Shown piece by piece: positions 8,783 through 19,266 of a stretch of DNA of 64,000 nt. Made by a program: the position numbers and the translations under genes. The stretch's first letter is position 1, and each line of letters starts with the position of its first letter. Location of the stretch: contig OZ244900.1 in the NCBI GenBank assembly GCA_965221595.1, positions 1,922,001-1,986,000 of the forward strand, given 5' to 3'. The DNA is from JAAXGX01 sp965221595 (GTDB taxonomy: Bacteria > Acidobacteriota > Vicinamibacteria > Vicinamibacterales > UBA8438). The notes beneath the pieces were generated by a model. The model was not told the DNA's origin, made no database searches, and was given only the letters and a program-made list of their open reading frames with translations.

Positions 8783-9169
8783 TCAGGCGCGCGGCGGTGG
8801 CGCGGGCGGTGTGTGGTAGCAGGGAGTGACGAGCTGGCCGGCCTGGGGCAGGCGGCTGCTCGCCACGGGCGCGGGCGGCGGCGCGGACGACTCCGGCGTG
8901 AAGCCGGTCTGGCTCAGGAGTCCGATGAGAGCGTCATCGAACGAGTCGCACGTCTGCAGCCGGGGGATGTCGGGGTCAGTCGCTTCCGCGGCACGCTCGA
9001 GCGGGCAGAAATCCCCGCGGTGCGTGCCCTCGCAACAGGGCCGCACACCACCCTCGGCGTGGAACATGGCGTGGCAACAGAAGGCGGCGGGCAGCAATGC
9101 CAGGGCCGCCAGCTTCCAGGCGATGACCGCTGCTACGGTGCGCGTGTGGAACGTGCGGGTCGAACACAT
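8783..9169 (-). CDS. Small exported or membrane-anchored Cys/His-rich protein
   Basis: A 128-residue protein of unrecognised family. One hydrophobic segment (about 12-27) is followed by a dense cluster of metal-ligand residues: FCCHAMFHAE, then RPCCEGTHRG and DFCPLE. The C-terminal half is Pro-rich. The frame is open further upstream, but the ATG at 9169 gives a sensible signal-like N-terminus and sits 15 nt after a TATAAT box on the same strand. It lies directly upstream of the TonB receptor with the Met/His-rich loop, so a metal-sensing or metal-chaperone role is plausible but unproven. Confidence 0.6.
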   Translation of the reverse strand: MCSTRTFHTRTVAAVIAWKLAALALLPAAFCCHAMFHAEGGVRPCCEGTHRGDFCPLERAAEATDPDIPRLQTCDSFDDALIGLLSQTGFTPESSAPPPAPVASSRLPQAGQLVTPCYHTPPAPPPRA

Positions 9170-9184
9170 CAGAAGCCAAAACGC

Positions 9185-9190
9185 ATTATA
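9185..9190 (-). promoter_or_regulatory. TATAAT -10 box upstream of the Cys/His-rich gene
   Basis: An exact TATAAT on the minus strand, 15 nt before the ATG at 9169. No convincing -35 at 16-18 bp. It lies in the 109-bp divergent region shared with prpE. Confidence 0.45.
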
Positions 9191-9264
9191 CGGCACAGGG
9201 CCACATAATGGCGGGGCCACGGCGGATCTCCCGCCGCCCGGACAACGCCGCGGGCGCCCTGCGA

Positions 9265-9270
9265 TAGGAT
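9265..9270 (+). promoter_or_regulatory. -10-like box, leaderless prpE start
   Basis: TAGGAT ends 8 nt before the prpE ATG at 9279. The expected transcription start would fall at the start codon, and no ribosome binding site is visible. Confidence 0.4.
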
Positions 9271-9278
9271 CTGCGGTC

Positions 9279-11180
9279 ATGTTATCCGTCTACGACGAGA
9301 CCTACCGGCGGGCACAGGACGATCCCGCCGCCTTCTGGGCTGCGGCCGCGGAGCCGCTCTACTGGCACCGCCGCTGGGATGCCGTGCGCGACGACGCGCG
9401 GCCGCCGTTCCACCGCTGGTTCGCCGGTGGTCAGCTGAACACCTGCTACAACTGCCTGGACCGCCACGTCGACCGCGGTCGCGGCCGGCAGCTCGCGCTG
9501 ATCTACGACAGCCCGGTCACCGGCACGGTCCGCCGGTTCACGTACAGCGAGCTGCGCGACGCGGTGGCCCGCGCCGCGGGCGCCATCGCCGCCCAGGGAG
9601 TCACGGCGGGCGACCGGGTGATCATCTACATGCCGATGGTCCCGGAGGCGGTGATCGGGATGCTGGCGTGCGCGCGGATCGGCGCGGTCCACTCCGTCGT
9701 CTTCGGCGGCTTCGCGCCCAGGGAGCTGGCGGCCCGCATCGACGATGCCGAACCGAAGCTGGTGCTGTCTGCCTCGTGCGGCATCGAGGTGAATCGGGTG
9801 GTGCCGTACAAGCCGCTGCTCGACGAGGCCTTGGCGCTGGCGTCCCACAAGCCGGCGCGCACCATCGTGCTGCAGCGCCCGCAAGCCGAGGCCGCGCTGG
9901 TCGGCGGTCGCGACCTCGACTGGAACGAGGCCTGCGCCGCGGCCGAGCCCGCCGCGTGCGTGCCGGTGGCCGCTACCGATCCGCTCTACGTTCTCTACAC
10001 TTCCGGCACCACCGGCATCCCGAAGGGCGTCGTGCGCGACAACGGCGGCCATGCCGTGGCGCTCCATTGGAGCATGGAGAACGTCTACGGCGTCGGGGCC
10101 GGCGAGGTCTACTGGGCCGCGTCGGACATCGGCTGGGTGGTCGGCCACTCGTACATCGTCTACGGCCCCCTGCTGCGCGGCGCCACGACGATCCTCTACG
10201 AGGGCAAGCCGGTCGGGACCCCCGACCCGGGCGCGTTCTGGCGCGTAGTGGAGGACCACGGGGTCAACGTGCTGTTCACGGCGCCTACCGCCTTCCGGGC
10301 GATCAAGAAGGAGGACCCGGACGGCACGTTCATGCGCAAGCACGACATGTCCCGTTTCCGGACGCTCTTCCTGGCCGGCGAGCGCTGCGACCCCGACACG
10401 CTCGTCTGGGCGCGCGACCGGCTGGGGGTGCCCGTGATCGACCATTGGTGGCAGACCGAGACGGGCTGGGCCATCGCCGCCAACTGCGTCGGGCTGGGCA
10501 TGCTGCCGGTCAAGCCCGGGTCTCCCACCCGCGCCGTACCGGGCTTCGACGTCCGAATTCTCGGCGAGGACGGCGGAGAGCTGCCCGCAGGCGACGTCGG
10601 CGCCATCGTGCTCCGGTTGCCGCTGCCGCCCGGCTGCCTGCCCACGCTGTGGAACAACGACGCCGGCTACGAGAGCGCGTATCTGTCGCGCTACCCGGGA
10701 CACTACCTGACGGGCGACGCCGGCTATCGGGACGAGGACGGCTATCTCTACGTCATGAGCCGCGTCGACGACATCATCAACGTCGCCGGTCATCGCCTGT
10801 CGACCGGGGCAATGGAGGAGGTGCTCGCCTTCCATCCCGACGTGGCCGAGTGTGCCGTCGTCGGCGTCGCCGATGCCATCAAGGGCGAGATTCCGATCGG
10901 CTTCATCGTGACGAAGGCGGGCGTCAAGCGGGAAGCCGACCAGATCGTGCCGGAGCTGGTCGAGCGCGTGCGGGAATCGATTGGCCCGGTCGCCGCCTTC
11001 AAGACGGCCGCCCTCGTGCCCCGCCTGCCGAAGACGCGCTCCGGGAAGATCCTGCGCGGCACGGTGAAGAAGATCGCCGACGGCCAACCGTACACGGTGC
11101 CGGCCACGATCGACGACCCGGTGATACTCGACGAAATCAGGAACGCGCTGGCGAAACTGGGCTATCCGAAACAGCCCTGA
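9279..11180 (+). CDS. prpE: Propionyl-CoA synthetase (AMP-forming acyl-CoA ligase)
   Basis: A 633-residue cytoplasmic acyl-CoA synthetase that activates propionate (or acetate) to its CoA ester via acyl-AMP. The AMP-binding core YTSGTTGIPKG lies at about 240-250, followed by VVRDNGGHAVAL, a form typical of PrpE rather than acetyl-CoA synthetase. WWQTETGW is the substrate/AMP loop. PKTRSGKILRG (about 584-594) carries the conserved Lys that is acetylated for control in this family. The open frame extends 151 codons upstream without homology; the ATG at 9279 matches the family N-terminus (YDETYRRAQDDP) and sits 8 nt after a -10-like box. Length is normal for PrpE. Confidence 0.9.
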   Translation: MLSVYDETYRRAQDDPAAFWAAAAEPLYWHRRWDAVRDDARPPFHRWFAGGQLNTCYNCLDRHVDRGRGRQLALIYDSPVTGTVRRFTYSELRDAVARAAGAIAAQGVTAGDRVIIYMPMVPEAVIGMLACARIGAVHSVVFGGFAPRELAARIDDAEPKLVLSASCGIEVNRVVPYKPLLDEALALASHKPARTIVLQRPQAEAALVGGRDLDWNEACAAAEPAACVPVAATDPLYVLYTSGTTGIPKGVVRDNGGHAVALHWSMENVYGVGAGEVYWAASDIGWVVGHSYIVYGPLLRGATTILYEGKPVGTPDPGAFWRVVEDHGVNVLFTAPTAFRAIKKEDPDGTFMRKHDMSRFRTLFLAGERCDPDTLVWARDRLGVPVIDHWWQTETGWAIAANCVGLGMLPVKPGSPTRAVPGFDVRILGEDGGELPAGDVGAIVLRLPLPPGCLPTLWNNDAGYESAYLSRYPGHYLTGDAGYRDEDGYLYVMSRVDDIINVAGHRLSTGAMEEVLAFHPDVAECAVVGVADAIKGEIPIGFIVTKAGVKREADQIVPELVERVRESIGPVAAFKTAALVPRLPKTRSGKILRGTVKKIADGQPYTVPATIDDPVILDEIRNALAKLGYPKQP

Positions 11181-11187
11181 CAGCTGT

Positions 11188-11209
11188 CGACGCGGGGTTT
11201 CACCACGGG
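11188..11209 (+). repeat. 22-bp element A, inverted copy at 33514-33535
   Basis: This 22-bp segment after prpE matches the reverse complement of 33514-33535 exactly. Both lie just after a gene stop codon and next to the X/Y repeat family. Confidence 0.7.
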
Positions 11210-11215
11210 CCGCAT

Positions 11216-11270
11216 GGGGTCCCCGCAAGCGAACGCCGGGGGTTTGGGGCGCCGTCCTGCCTGATTGAGA
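11216..11270 (+). repeat. Dispersed repeat, copy R2 (Y element)
   Basis: Begins GGGGTCCCCGCAAGCGAACG and ends GCCTGATTGAGA. It is nearly identical to R3 (11377-11419) over the first 35 nt and shares its last 12 nt exactly with R4 at 33627-33638. One arm of the inner GGGGC/GCCCC hairpin seen in R3 and R4 is degraded here. Confidence 0.7.
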
Positions 11271-11333
11271 CGCCCGCCGCAGTCAGCAACGGTCGTTCTC
11301 GGAAGGGACGGCGAGAAACGACGCGGCCGTCCC

Positions 11334-11419
11334 AGGCCGCGCAAGGCGCGGCCCGGCGGGAGCGGCGCGGGGCGCAGGGGTCCCCGCAAGCGAACGCCGG
11401 GGGTTTGGGGCGCAGCCCC
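11334..11419 (+). repeat. Dispersed repeat, copy R3 (X hairpin + Y)
   Basis: X (11334-11372) folds as GGCCGCGC/GGCGCGGCC and contains the 19 nt shared with 6118-6136. Y (11377-11419) repeats the GGGGTCCCCGCAAGCGAACG block and the GGGGC-gca-GCCCC hairpin, ending 10 bp before the tRNA gene. Together with element A and R2 this accounts for most of the 375 bp between prpE and the phosphohexomutase gene. An imperfect hairpin at about 11290-11322 is also present. Confidence 0.7.
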
Positions 11420-11428
11420 ATGTACTAT

Positions 11429-11503
<75 letters not shown>

Positions 11504-11555
11504 TCGCGGTCGGCCGAATCGGGACCATTGTACCAGACAGTGTTCGGCGCAGCCT

Positions 11556-12917
11556 CTACTGCCTGCCGCGGATGAACGACAGCACCTCGTCGCGCTTCTC
11601 CGCCATCAGCTCGGGGGTGTCGGCCTCCAGGTTGAGGCGCAGGAGCGGTTCGGTATTCGACGGACGCACGTTGAAGTGCCAGGTCGGGTACTCGATCGAC
11701 ACACCGTCCATGCGGTAGACGTGCGCGTCGCGGTAGCGTTCGGCGAGCGCGTCGATGGTGGCGCTGACGGCAGCCATCTCGCCCATCTCCGTGTTGATCT
11801 CGCCCGAGATGAAGTACCGCTCGCGCAGCGGCGCGAGCAGCTCGTCGAGCGTGCGTCGCTTCACCGACATCAATTCGAGGATCAGCAGCGCGGGAATGAA
11901 GCCGTTGTCCGCGAAGTAGTTGTCGCGGAAATAGTAGTGCCCGGTCACCTCGCCGCCGAACGCCGCATTCTCCGCGCGCATCCGCTTCTTGAAGAACGCG
12001 TGGCCAACCCGGTTCATCAGCGCGACGCCACCCCCGGCTGCAACGACGTCCTTCACGGCGTGGCTGGCGCGCACGTCGTAGACAATCGACGCGCCCGCCT
12101 CCTTGCGCAGGAACGCCTCCGCCAGCAGCGCCGTGATGAAGTCGCCGGCGACGAACTCGCCGCGCCCGTCGATGAAGAAGCAGCGGTCCGCGTCGCCGTC
12201 CCACGCCACCCCCGCGTCGGCGCCCTCCGTCACCACCTGCTCGACCAGGTCGCGCCGGTTCTCCTCCAGCAGCGGGTTCGCCTGGTGCCTGGGAAACGTC
12301 CCGTCGATCTCGAAGCAGAGGCGGCTGGTGCGGCACGGCAGCCGATCGAACAGCGGGGGCGCGACCAGACCGGCCATCCCGCTGCCGGCGTCGAGTACCA
12401 GATTGAACGGCCGGATCACCGACGGCTCGACGAAGGACAGGACGTGATCGATGTAGTCGTCCAGCAGGCTCGCTTCGGTGCGCCGGCCGCGGCCGCCCGC
12501 GGCGGGAAGGCGGTCGTCGAGAATCATCGCCCGGATGTCCCCGATGCCGGCATCGCCGCTGAGCGGCAGGGCCTGGCCGCGCACCAGCTTCATGCCGTTG
12601 TACTGGCCGGGGTTGTGCGAGGCCGTGATCTGCGCGCCGCCGTCGAACGCGTCGCGGGCGACCGCGTAGTAGAGCATGTCGGTACCGAGCATGCCGAAGT
12701 CGACAACGTCGGCGCCCTGCGCCAGCGCCCCGTCGGTGAACGCAGCGGCCAGCGACGGCGACGAAAGCCGCATGTCGCGCGCCACCGCAATGCGCCGCGC
12801 GCCGAGGTAGGCGACGAATGCGCGCCCGATGCGGCGGGCGAGGTCCTCGTCGAGCTGCCCCGGGTAGACGCCGCGGATGTCGTATGCCTTGAAGATGCCT
12901 GGATCGATTGTCGTCAT
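11556..12917 (-). CDS. Phosphomannomutase/phosphoglucomutase
   Basis: A 453-residue cytoplasmic alpha-D-phosphohexomutase that interconverts hexose 6-phosphate and 1-phosphate for nucleotide-sugar synthesis. All family signatures are visible: the phosphoserine loop TASHNPGQYNGMK, the Mg loop WDGDADRCFFID, a sugar-binding loop GEVTGHYYFRDN, and the C-terminal phosphate-binding loop RPSNTEPLLRL. The ATG at 12917 overlaps the TGA of the upstream nucleotidyltransferase gene by one base (TGATG); a GTG three bases earlier is also possible. With that neighbour it likely supplies GDP-mannose or a similar donor for glycans. Man versus Glc preference cannot be read. Confidence 0.93.
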   Translation of the reverse strand: MTTIDPGIFKAYDIRGVYPGQLDEDLARRIGRAFVAYLGARRIAVARDMRLSSPSLAAAFTDGALAQGADVVDFGMLGTDMLYYAVARDAFDGGAQITASHNPGQYNGMKLVRGQALPLSGDAGIGDIRAMILDDRLPAAGGRGRRTEASLLDDYIDHVLSFVEPSVIRPFNLVLDAGSGMAGLVAPPLFDRLPCRTSRLCFEIDGTFPRHQANPLLEENRRDLVEQVVTEGADAGVAWDGDADRCFFIDGRGEFVAGDFITALLAEAFLRKEAGASIVYDVRASHAVKDVVAAGGGVALMNRVGHAFFKKRMRAENAAFGGEVTGHYYFRDNYFADNGFIPALLILELMSVKRRTLDELLAPLRERYFISGEINTEMGEMAAVSATIDALAERYRDAHVYRMDGVSIEYPTWHFNVRPSNTEPLLRLNLEADTPELMAEKRDEVLSFIRGRQ

Positions 12918-13972
12918 CACACCCGGCTGTAGGCGGTGACGACCGAATCGTCACCCAGAACGGTTCCCGGCCCGACCACGGCGTGCCGCCCGATGCGCGC
13001 GCGCCGGCCGACGACCGCGCCGCGCACTTCGGCCGCGGAGTCGACCGTGCTGTCCGGCCAGAGGATGGCACCCTCGACCACCGCGTCGCGACTGACGGTG
13101 GCGCGCGCGCCGACCACGCTGTCGGCCCGGATGGCCGCACCGGCAGCCACGCGCGCACCGGCTCCGACGAAGCACGGCGCAGCGAGCCGGGCGCCCGACT
13201 CGACCGCGGCGGTCGGGTCCACGAGCGGCGTGCCGGCGCACCCGGCGAACGGGATGGCGGCGCACCGTCCGCGCATGATGTCCCGATGGGCCTGGACGTA
13301 CTTGTCCGTGGTCCCGATGTCGATCCAGTAGCCCGGTTCGACGTAGGCCACGAACGCTTCGCCCCGTTCCACGAGGGATGGGAAGTAGCCCCTTTCGATG
13401 GAGTACTTCGCGCCCGGCGGGATGCGGTCGAGGGTGTCGGGCTCGAGCACGTAGATGCCCGCGTTGATCGTATTGCAGGTGACCGCGTCGGGCGGCGGCT
13501 TCTCGCGGAAGGCGCGCACGTTGCCGGCGCCGTCCGTCTCCACGAGCCCGTAGGCCGATGGGTCGTCGACCGGCGTCAGCACGATCGTGGCCCGGGCGCC
13601 GCGCGAGCGATGCAGGGCCACGACGGCCTGCAGGTCGACGGCGGTCAGCACGTCGCCGTTGAACACCACGAACGTGCCGTCGAGGTGCGGCGCACAGAAC
13701 CGGATGGCACCGCCGGTGCCCAGCGGCTGCGGCTCGACCGCATAACGGATTCGCGGACCCGTGCCGTTGCCGGTGCCGACCGCGCGCTCGATGGCGTCCG
13801 GCTGGTAGTTGAGGCTCAGAATGACCTCGTCGATCTCGGGGAGCTGCCTGAGCACGTCGATCTGGTACTGCAGAAACGGCCGATCGAAGACAGGCACGAT
13901 CGCCTTGGGCGTGTGGAGGGTGAGCGGACGCAGCCGCGTCCCGAATCCGCCGGCCAGCAGGATGGCCTGCAC
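12917..13972 (-). CDS. Sugar-1-phosphate nucleotidyltransferase (GDP-mannose pyrophosphorylase-like)
   Basis: A 351-residue nucleotidyltransferase with an N-terminal GT-A-like domain (AILLAGGFGTRLRPLT, PKAIVPVFDRP, VFNGDVLT, GYWIDIGT) and a C-terminal left-handed beta-helix of hexapeptide repeats (about 255-345). It couples a sugar 1-phosphate with an NTP. Pairing with a phosphohexomutase favours mannose-1-phosphate guanylyltransferase, but glucose-1-phosphate specificity is not excluded. The start is uncertain: GTG at 13972 gives the standard N-terminus and GTG at 13999 adds nine residues; neither has a clear ribosome binding site. Confidence 0.88.
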   Translation of the reverse strand: MQAILLAGGFGTRLRPLTLHTPKAIVPVFDRPFLQYQIDVLRQLPEIDEVILSLNYQPDAIERAVGTGNGTGPRIRYAVEPQPLGTGGAIRFCAPHLDGTFVVFNGDVLTAVDLQAVVALHRSRGARATIVLTPVDDPSAYGLVETDGAGNVRAFREKPPPDAVTCNTINAGIYVLEPDTLDRIPPGAKYSIERGYFPSLVERGEAFVAYVEPGYWIDIGTTDKYVQAHRDIMRGRCAAIPFAGCAGTPLVDPTAAVESGARLAAPCFVGAGARVAAGAAIRADSVVGARATVSRDAVVEGAILWPDSTVDSAAEVRGAVVGRRARIGRHAVVGPGTVLGDDSVVTAYSRV

Positions 13973-13982
13973 GCGATCAGGG

Positions 13983-13988
13983 TACAAT
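13983..13988 (+). promoter_or_regulatory. -10-like box upstream of pgsA
   Basis: TACAAT lies 40 nt upstream of the pgsA ATG, in the gap between the divergent genes. The following leader contains GGAG 8 nt before the ATG. Confidence 0.35.
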
Positions 13989-14028
13989 ACGGCCGGCACG
14001 CAACACGGTCGACCGACCGGAGCGCGCG

Positions 14029-14646
14029 ATGAACCTGCCCAACACCCTCACCCTGGCGCGCATCTTTCTCGTTCCGTTGCTCGTGGTCGTGCTGCTCACC
14101 CGCTTCGAGGGGCAGCTCATCCTGGGTGTGCCCAAGGAAGTGATTGGAGCCGCCATCTTCGGGCTCGCTGCCCTGACCGACTGGCTCGACGGCTTTCTGG
14201 CCCGCCGCCGCCGACAGGTGACGGCGCTCGGCCAGTTGATGGACCCGCTCGCCGACAAGCTGCTGATCACGGCTGCATTCATCTCGCTCGTGCAGATGGG
14301 GCTGGCGCCCGCCTGGATGGTGGCCGTTATCCTCGGCCGCGAGCTCGGCGTCACGGTGCTGCGCAGCCTGGTGCACTCGCGCGGCGTCACCATACCGGCC
14401 TCACGGCTCGGCAAGGTGAAGATGGTCAGCCAGGTGGTCGCGATCCTGCTGCTGATGCTGAGCGAGCGCGTATGGCTGTTCCAGGTGCTCGGCCTGACCG
14501 CCCTGTGGGCCGTCCTGGCGACGGCGCTCTGGTCGGCCGCTGACTACTACCGCCGCTACAGCCGTGTGCTCTCGAGCGCCAACGTGGCGAACTTCGAAGA
14601 AGCCCGCCGGCGCGCCGAGGAGTCACGACGCGCCGGCGCCCGCTGA
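14029..14646 (+). CDS. pgsA: CDP-diacylglycerol-glycerol-3-phosphate 3-phosphatidyltransferase
   Basis: A 205-residue inner-membrane enzyme that makes phosphatidylglycerol phosphate, the committed step to PG and cardiolipin. The CDP-alcohol phosphotransferase signature D-x2-D-G-x2-A-R-x8-G-x3-D-x3-D is complete (from DWLDGFLARR to GQLMDPLADK). Several hydrophobic segments follow, and the C-terminal tail is charged and cytoplasmic. GGAG stands 8 nt before the ATG. It is divergent from the nucleotidyltransferase gene and convergent with katG; the 144-bp gap to katG contains only a small palindrome near 14770-14785. Confidence 0.92.
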   Translation: MNLPNTLTLARIFLVPLLVVVLLTRFEGQLILGVPKEVIGAAIFGLAALTDWLDGFLARRRRQVTALGQLMDPLADKLLITAAFISLVQMGLAPAWMVAVILGRELGVTVLRSLVHSRGVTIPASRLGKVKMVSQVVAILLLMLSERVWLFQVLGLTALWAVLATALWSAADYYRRYSRVLSSANVANFEEARRRAEESRRAGAR

Positions 14647-14790
14647 GGCGCCGGCAGCGGGACACGACAGGCAGGGTGGGTCGACTACCAGGCGCTCGAA
14701 GGCATCGAGGAACGCAGGATCGCTCAACAATCCACGCGCGGTTTCAGTGCACAGTACGCCGGCGCCGCGGACGGATCGGATCCGCCGCCA

Positions 14791-17001
<2,211 letters not shown>

Positions 17002-17057
17002 CGGGGACCTCCTCGGTGCGGAAAGAAACCGACCGGCCCGGTTCGGGTGGCAGGCTT

Positions 17058-17933
17058 CTATCGATTTTCGGTCTGGTTCTCCGTACGGTTCTCGGCGTTG
17101 CCGGCAGCAGCCTCCCGGAGGGCAGCGCGCTGCCTGAGCTCCGCCATGCGCTCGGTGGCGTCTTCGATGAACTCCGACTCGGGGAACTCCTCCAGCAGCC
17201 GCTCGAACAGGGGGAGAGCTTCGTCCATGCGCGCCGTGCGGCTGAGCGAGTCGGCGAGGTGGTAGTAGACCGCGTCGCGCCCGGTGTAGCCGGGATCCTC
17301 GGCGAGGATGGTCTCGAGCCGGTCGATGGCGCCCGGATACCACTTGCGGTCGTGGTAGTACTTGCCAACGACGTAGTTGTTCTGCGACAGGCGGTCGAGG
17401 GCCTCGCGCAGCTTCGCGCGCACGTCGTTGATCAGGCGGCTGCCCGGGTAGCGCTGCAGGAACAACTCGAACTCGTTCACGGCATTGCGCGTCTCGGTCT
17501 GGTCGCGCTCGGCCCGGCGCATCTGCTCGTAGTAGACCATGCCCAGCTTGTACTGCGCGTAGTCGGCGCGGGGATGGGTGGGGTAGAGGGCCAGGAAGTC
17601 GCGGTACTCCGACAGCGCGGAGATGTACGCCTCGATGGTCCCCTCGGCCTCCAGGGTGTCGCCGATGGCCAGCCGCGTGTCGGCGCGCAGCGCGCTCTGC
17701 GGGTAGTTGTCGCGAATCTGGAGGAAGTACTCGCGGGCGGTCCGCCAGTCGCCTTCCTCCAGCGCCCGGCTGCCGCGGTCGAAGAGCAGGTTGTCGGCCC
17801 CGACAGTCGCCAGCGGGATCTCCACCGGCTCCTCGCCGCACGCGCCGGCGAGCAGTGCGCACCCCAGAACCGCCGCAAGCGGCCGCCTCAACCGGCAGCG
17901 CCTGCGTTCTGTCGCGTTGCCCCGGATAGCCAT
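17058..17933 (-). CDS. bamD: Outer-membrane assembly lipoprotein BamD
   Basis: A 291-residue TPR lipoprotein of the BAM complex, which folds beta-barrels into the outer membrane. A lipobox (ALLAGAC) puts the lipidated Cys near residue 32. Tandem TPR-like helices follow (RGSRALEEGDWRTAREYF, TRLAIGDTLEAEG, NAVNEFELFLQRYPGS, KYYHDRKWYPGAIDRLE), matching the YfiO/BamD layout. The C-terminus is an Asn/Glu-rich tail. Its start overlaps the end of the upstream epimerase gene by 46 bp, so a later start is possible, though the lipoprotein signal supports this one. Confidence 0.87.
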   Translation of the reverse strand: MAIRGNATERRRCRLRRPLAAVLGCALLAGACGEEPVEIPLATVGADNLLFDRGSRALEEGDWRTAREYFLQIRDNYPQSALRADTRLAIGDTLEAEGTIEAYISALSEYRDFLALYPTHPRADYAQYKLGMVYYEQMRRAERDQTETRNAVNEFELFLQRYPGSRLINDVRAKLREALDRLSQNNYVVGKYYHDRKWYPGAIDRLETILAEDPGYTGRDAVYYHLADSLSRTARMDEALPLFERLLEEFPESEFIEDATERMAELRQRAALREAAAGNAENRTENQTENR

Positions 17934-18850
17934 TCGAACTGTGCCTCGATCCCCTTTTCCAGCGTAACAGATGGCGCAAACCGCAGGACGCGCCGGGCAC
18001 GGCTGGTGTCGGCGCGCGTGTCCCGCACGTCACCCTTGCGGAGCGCCTCGCGGCGGACGACCGGCTCACGCCCGGTACAGCGGGCCATCAGCGCCAGCAC
18101 ATCGTTCAGCGACACCTGTGCGCCGCCGCCGATGTTGTAGACGCCGCCGGGCTCGCCGTGCAGGCCCGCCGCGACCGTCGCGGCTACGGCGTCGTCGACA
18201 TACGTGAAGTCGCGCGTCTGGGTGCCGTCCCCGTACAGCGCCACGGGAGTGCCGGCCGCGACTGCCTGGAGAAAACGGTGGAAGGCCATGTCGGGACGCT
18301 GGCGCGGACCGTACACGGTGAAGTACCGCAACGACACGGCCGGCAGCCCCTGGCCGGCCCAGTACAGTTGGCACAGGTGTTCGCCGGCCAGCTTCGTGAC
18401 GCCGTAGGGCGACAGGGGTTGCGGGCGCGCGTCCTCGCGCATCGGGAGCTCGGCCGCGTCGCCGTAAACCGACGAACTCGAAGCGTAGACGATGCGTTCA
18501 AGCGGCGTGGACCGGCAGGCTTCCAGCAGCACCTGCGTCGCCTCGATGTTGCAGGCCGTGTAGGCGTCGAAGTTGCGGCCCCAGCTTTCGCGGACGCCGG
18601 CCCGGGCGGCGAGATGGAAGACATGGGTCGTGCCGGCCAGCAGCGCGGGCCAGTCCGCCGCCTGGATCGACGTCTCCAGGAATCGGAAGCCGCGCCGTGC
18701 CCGCAGCGCGGCGAGGTTCGCCTCCTTCCTCTCCCGCGCGTAGTGGTCGGTGAAGCAGTCGATGCCGATGACCGCGGCCCCCTCCGCCAGCAGCCGTTCC
18801 GCGAGGTGCGACCCGATGAAGCCCGCCGCGCCGGTAACGAGCGCGTTCAT
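17888..18850 (-). CDS. NAD-dependent sugar epimerase (extended SDR, UDP-glucuronate/galactose 4-epimerase-like)
   Basis: A 320-residue extended short-chain dehydrogenase. The NAD fingerprint TGAAGFIGSH begins at residue 6. Catalytic SSSSVYG and YGVTK (Y-x3-K) are in place, and RYFTVYGPRQRPD and GDGTQTRDFTYVDD are nucleotide-sugar epimerase motifs. It likely interconverts UDP-sugars for surface glycans; the exact sugar is unknown. Its ATG overlaps the stop of the thioesterase gene by 4 bp, and its 3' end overlaps bamD. Confidence 0.88.
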   Translation of the reverse strand: MNALVTGAAGFIGSHLAERLLAEGAAVIGIDCFTDHYARERKEANLAALRARRGFRFLETSIQAADWPALLAGTTHVFHLAARAGVRESWGRNFDAYTACNIEATQVLLEACRSTPLERIVYASSSSVYGDAAELPMREDARPQPLSPYGVTKLAGEHLCQLYWAGQGLPAVSLRYFTVYGPRQRPDMAFHRFLQAVAAGTPVALYGDGTQTRDFTYVDDAVAATVAAGLHGEPGGVYNIGGGAQVSLNDVLALMARCTGREPVVRREALRKGDVRDTRADTSRARRVLRFAPSVTLEKGIEAQFEWLSGATRQNAGAAG

Positions 18851-19242
18851 GCCAGCACTTGCCGGACGTCGGTCGGCAGGCGCCGCGGCCGACCCTGGCC
18901 GTTGACGGCCGCATGCACGGTGCGCCCCGTGGCCAGCAGCGCGCGATCGGCCTGCCGCACGACCTCGTAACGGAATTCGACCCGGACCGGCGAGAGCAGT
19001 GTTCCCGTCGTGGCAATCTCCAGGTCGTCGTCGTAGCGCGCCGAGTCGTGGAATTCGCAGTATGCCTCGGTGACCGGCAGCAGCACCCCGCGTGCCTCCA
19101 GCTCGCGGTAGGTCGCCCCGACGGCCCGCAGCAGATCGCAGCGGGCCACCTCGAACCAGACGAAATAGTTGGCGTAGTACACGACCCCCATCGTGTCGGT
19201 CTCGGCGTACCGCACGCGCAGTGTCGACGAGCAGGCAGGCAC
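18847..19242 (-). CDS. Hotdog-fold acyl-CoA thioesterase (YbgC-like)
   Basis: A 131-residue single-hotdog-domain protein. The motif RYAETDTMGVVYYANYFVWF is the signature of the 4-hydroxybenzoyl-CoA thioesterase/YbgC group, with the catalytic Asp in ETDTMG. Family members cleave short-chain or aromatic acyl-CoA, and YbgC types associate with envelope/Tol-Pal or lipid functions. It is embedded in the minus-strand operon, 24 bp after rpe and overlapping the epimerase by 4 bp. Confidence 0.87.
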   Translation of the reverse strand: MPACSSTLRVRYAETDTMGVVYYANYFVWFEVARCDLLRAVGATYRELEARGVLLPVTEAYCEFHDSARYDDDLEIATTGTLLSPVRVEFRYEVVRQADRALLATGRTVHAAVNGQGRPRRLPTDVRQVLA

Positions 19243-19266
19243 GGATTGCGGGGCTCCTCCCGGCTC

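Noticed and set aside
8826..9278. 151-codon N-terminal extension of propionyl-CoA synthetase
   Set aside because: It is antisense to the Cys/His-rich gene and has no acyl-CoA synthetase similarity; the family N-terminus begins at 9279.
14766..14790. Palindrome around CGGATCGGATCCG as a katG/pgsA terminator
   Set aside because: The two arms overlap in one short palindrome, giving no stable stem-loop with a usable loop.
17002..18069. Long open frame joined to the N-terminus of katG
   Set aside because: It overlaps bamD and the epimerase gene in another frame; the signal peptide and strong ribosome binding site start at 17001.
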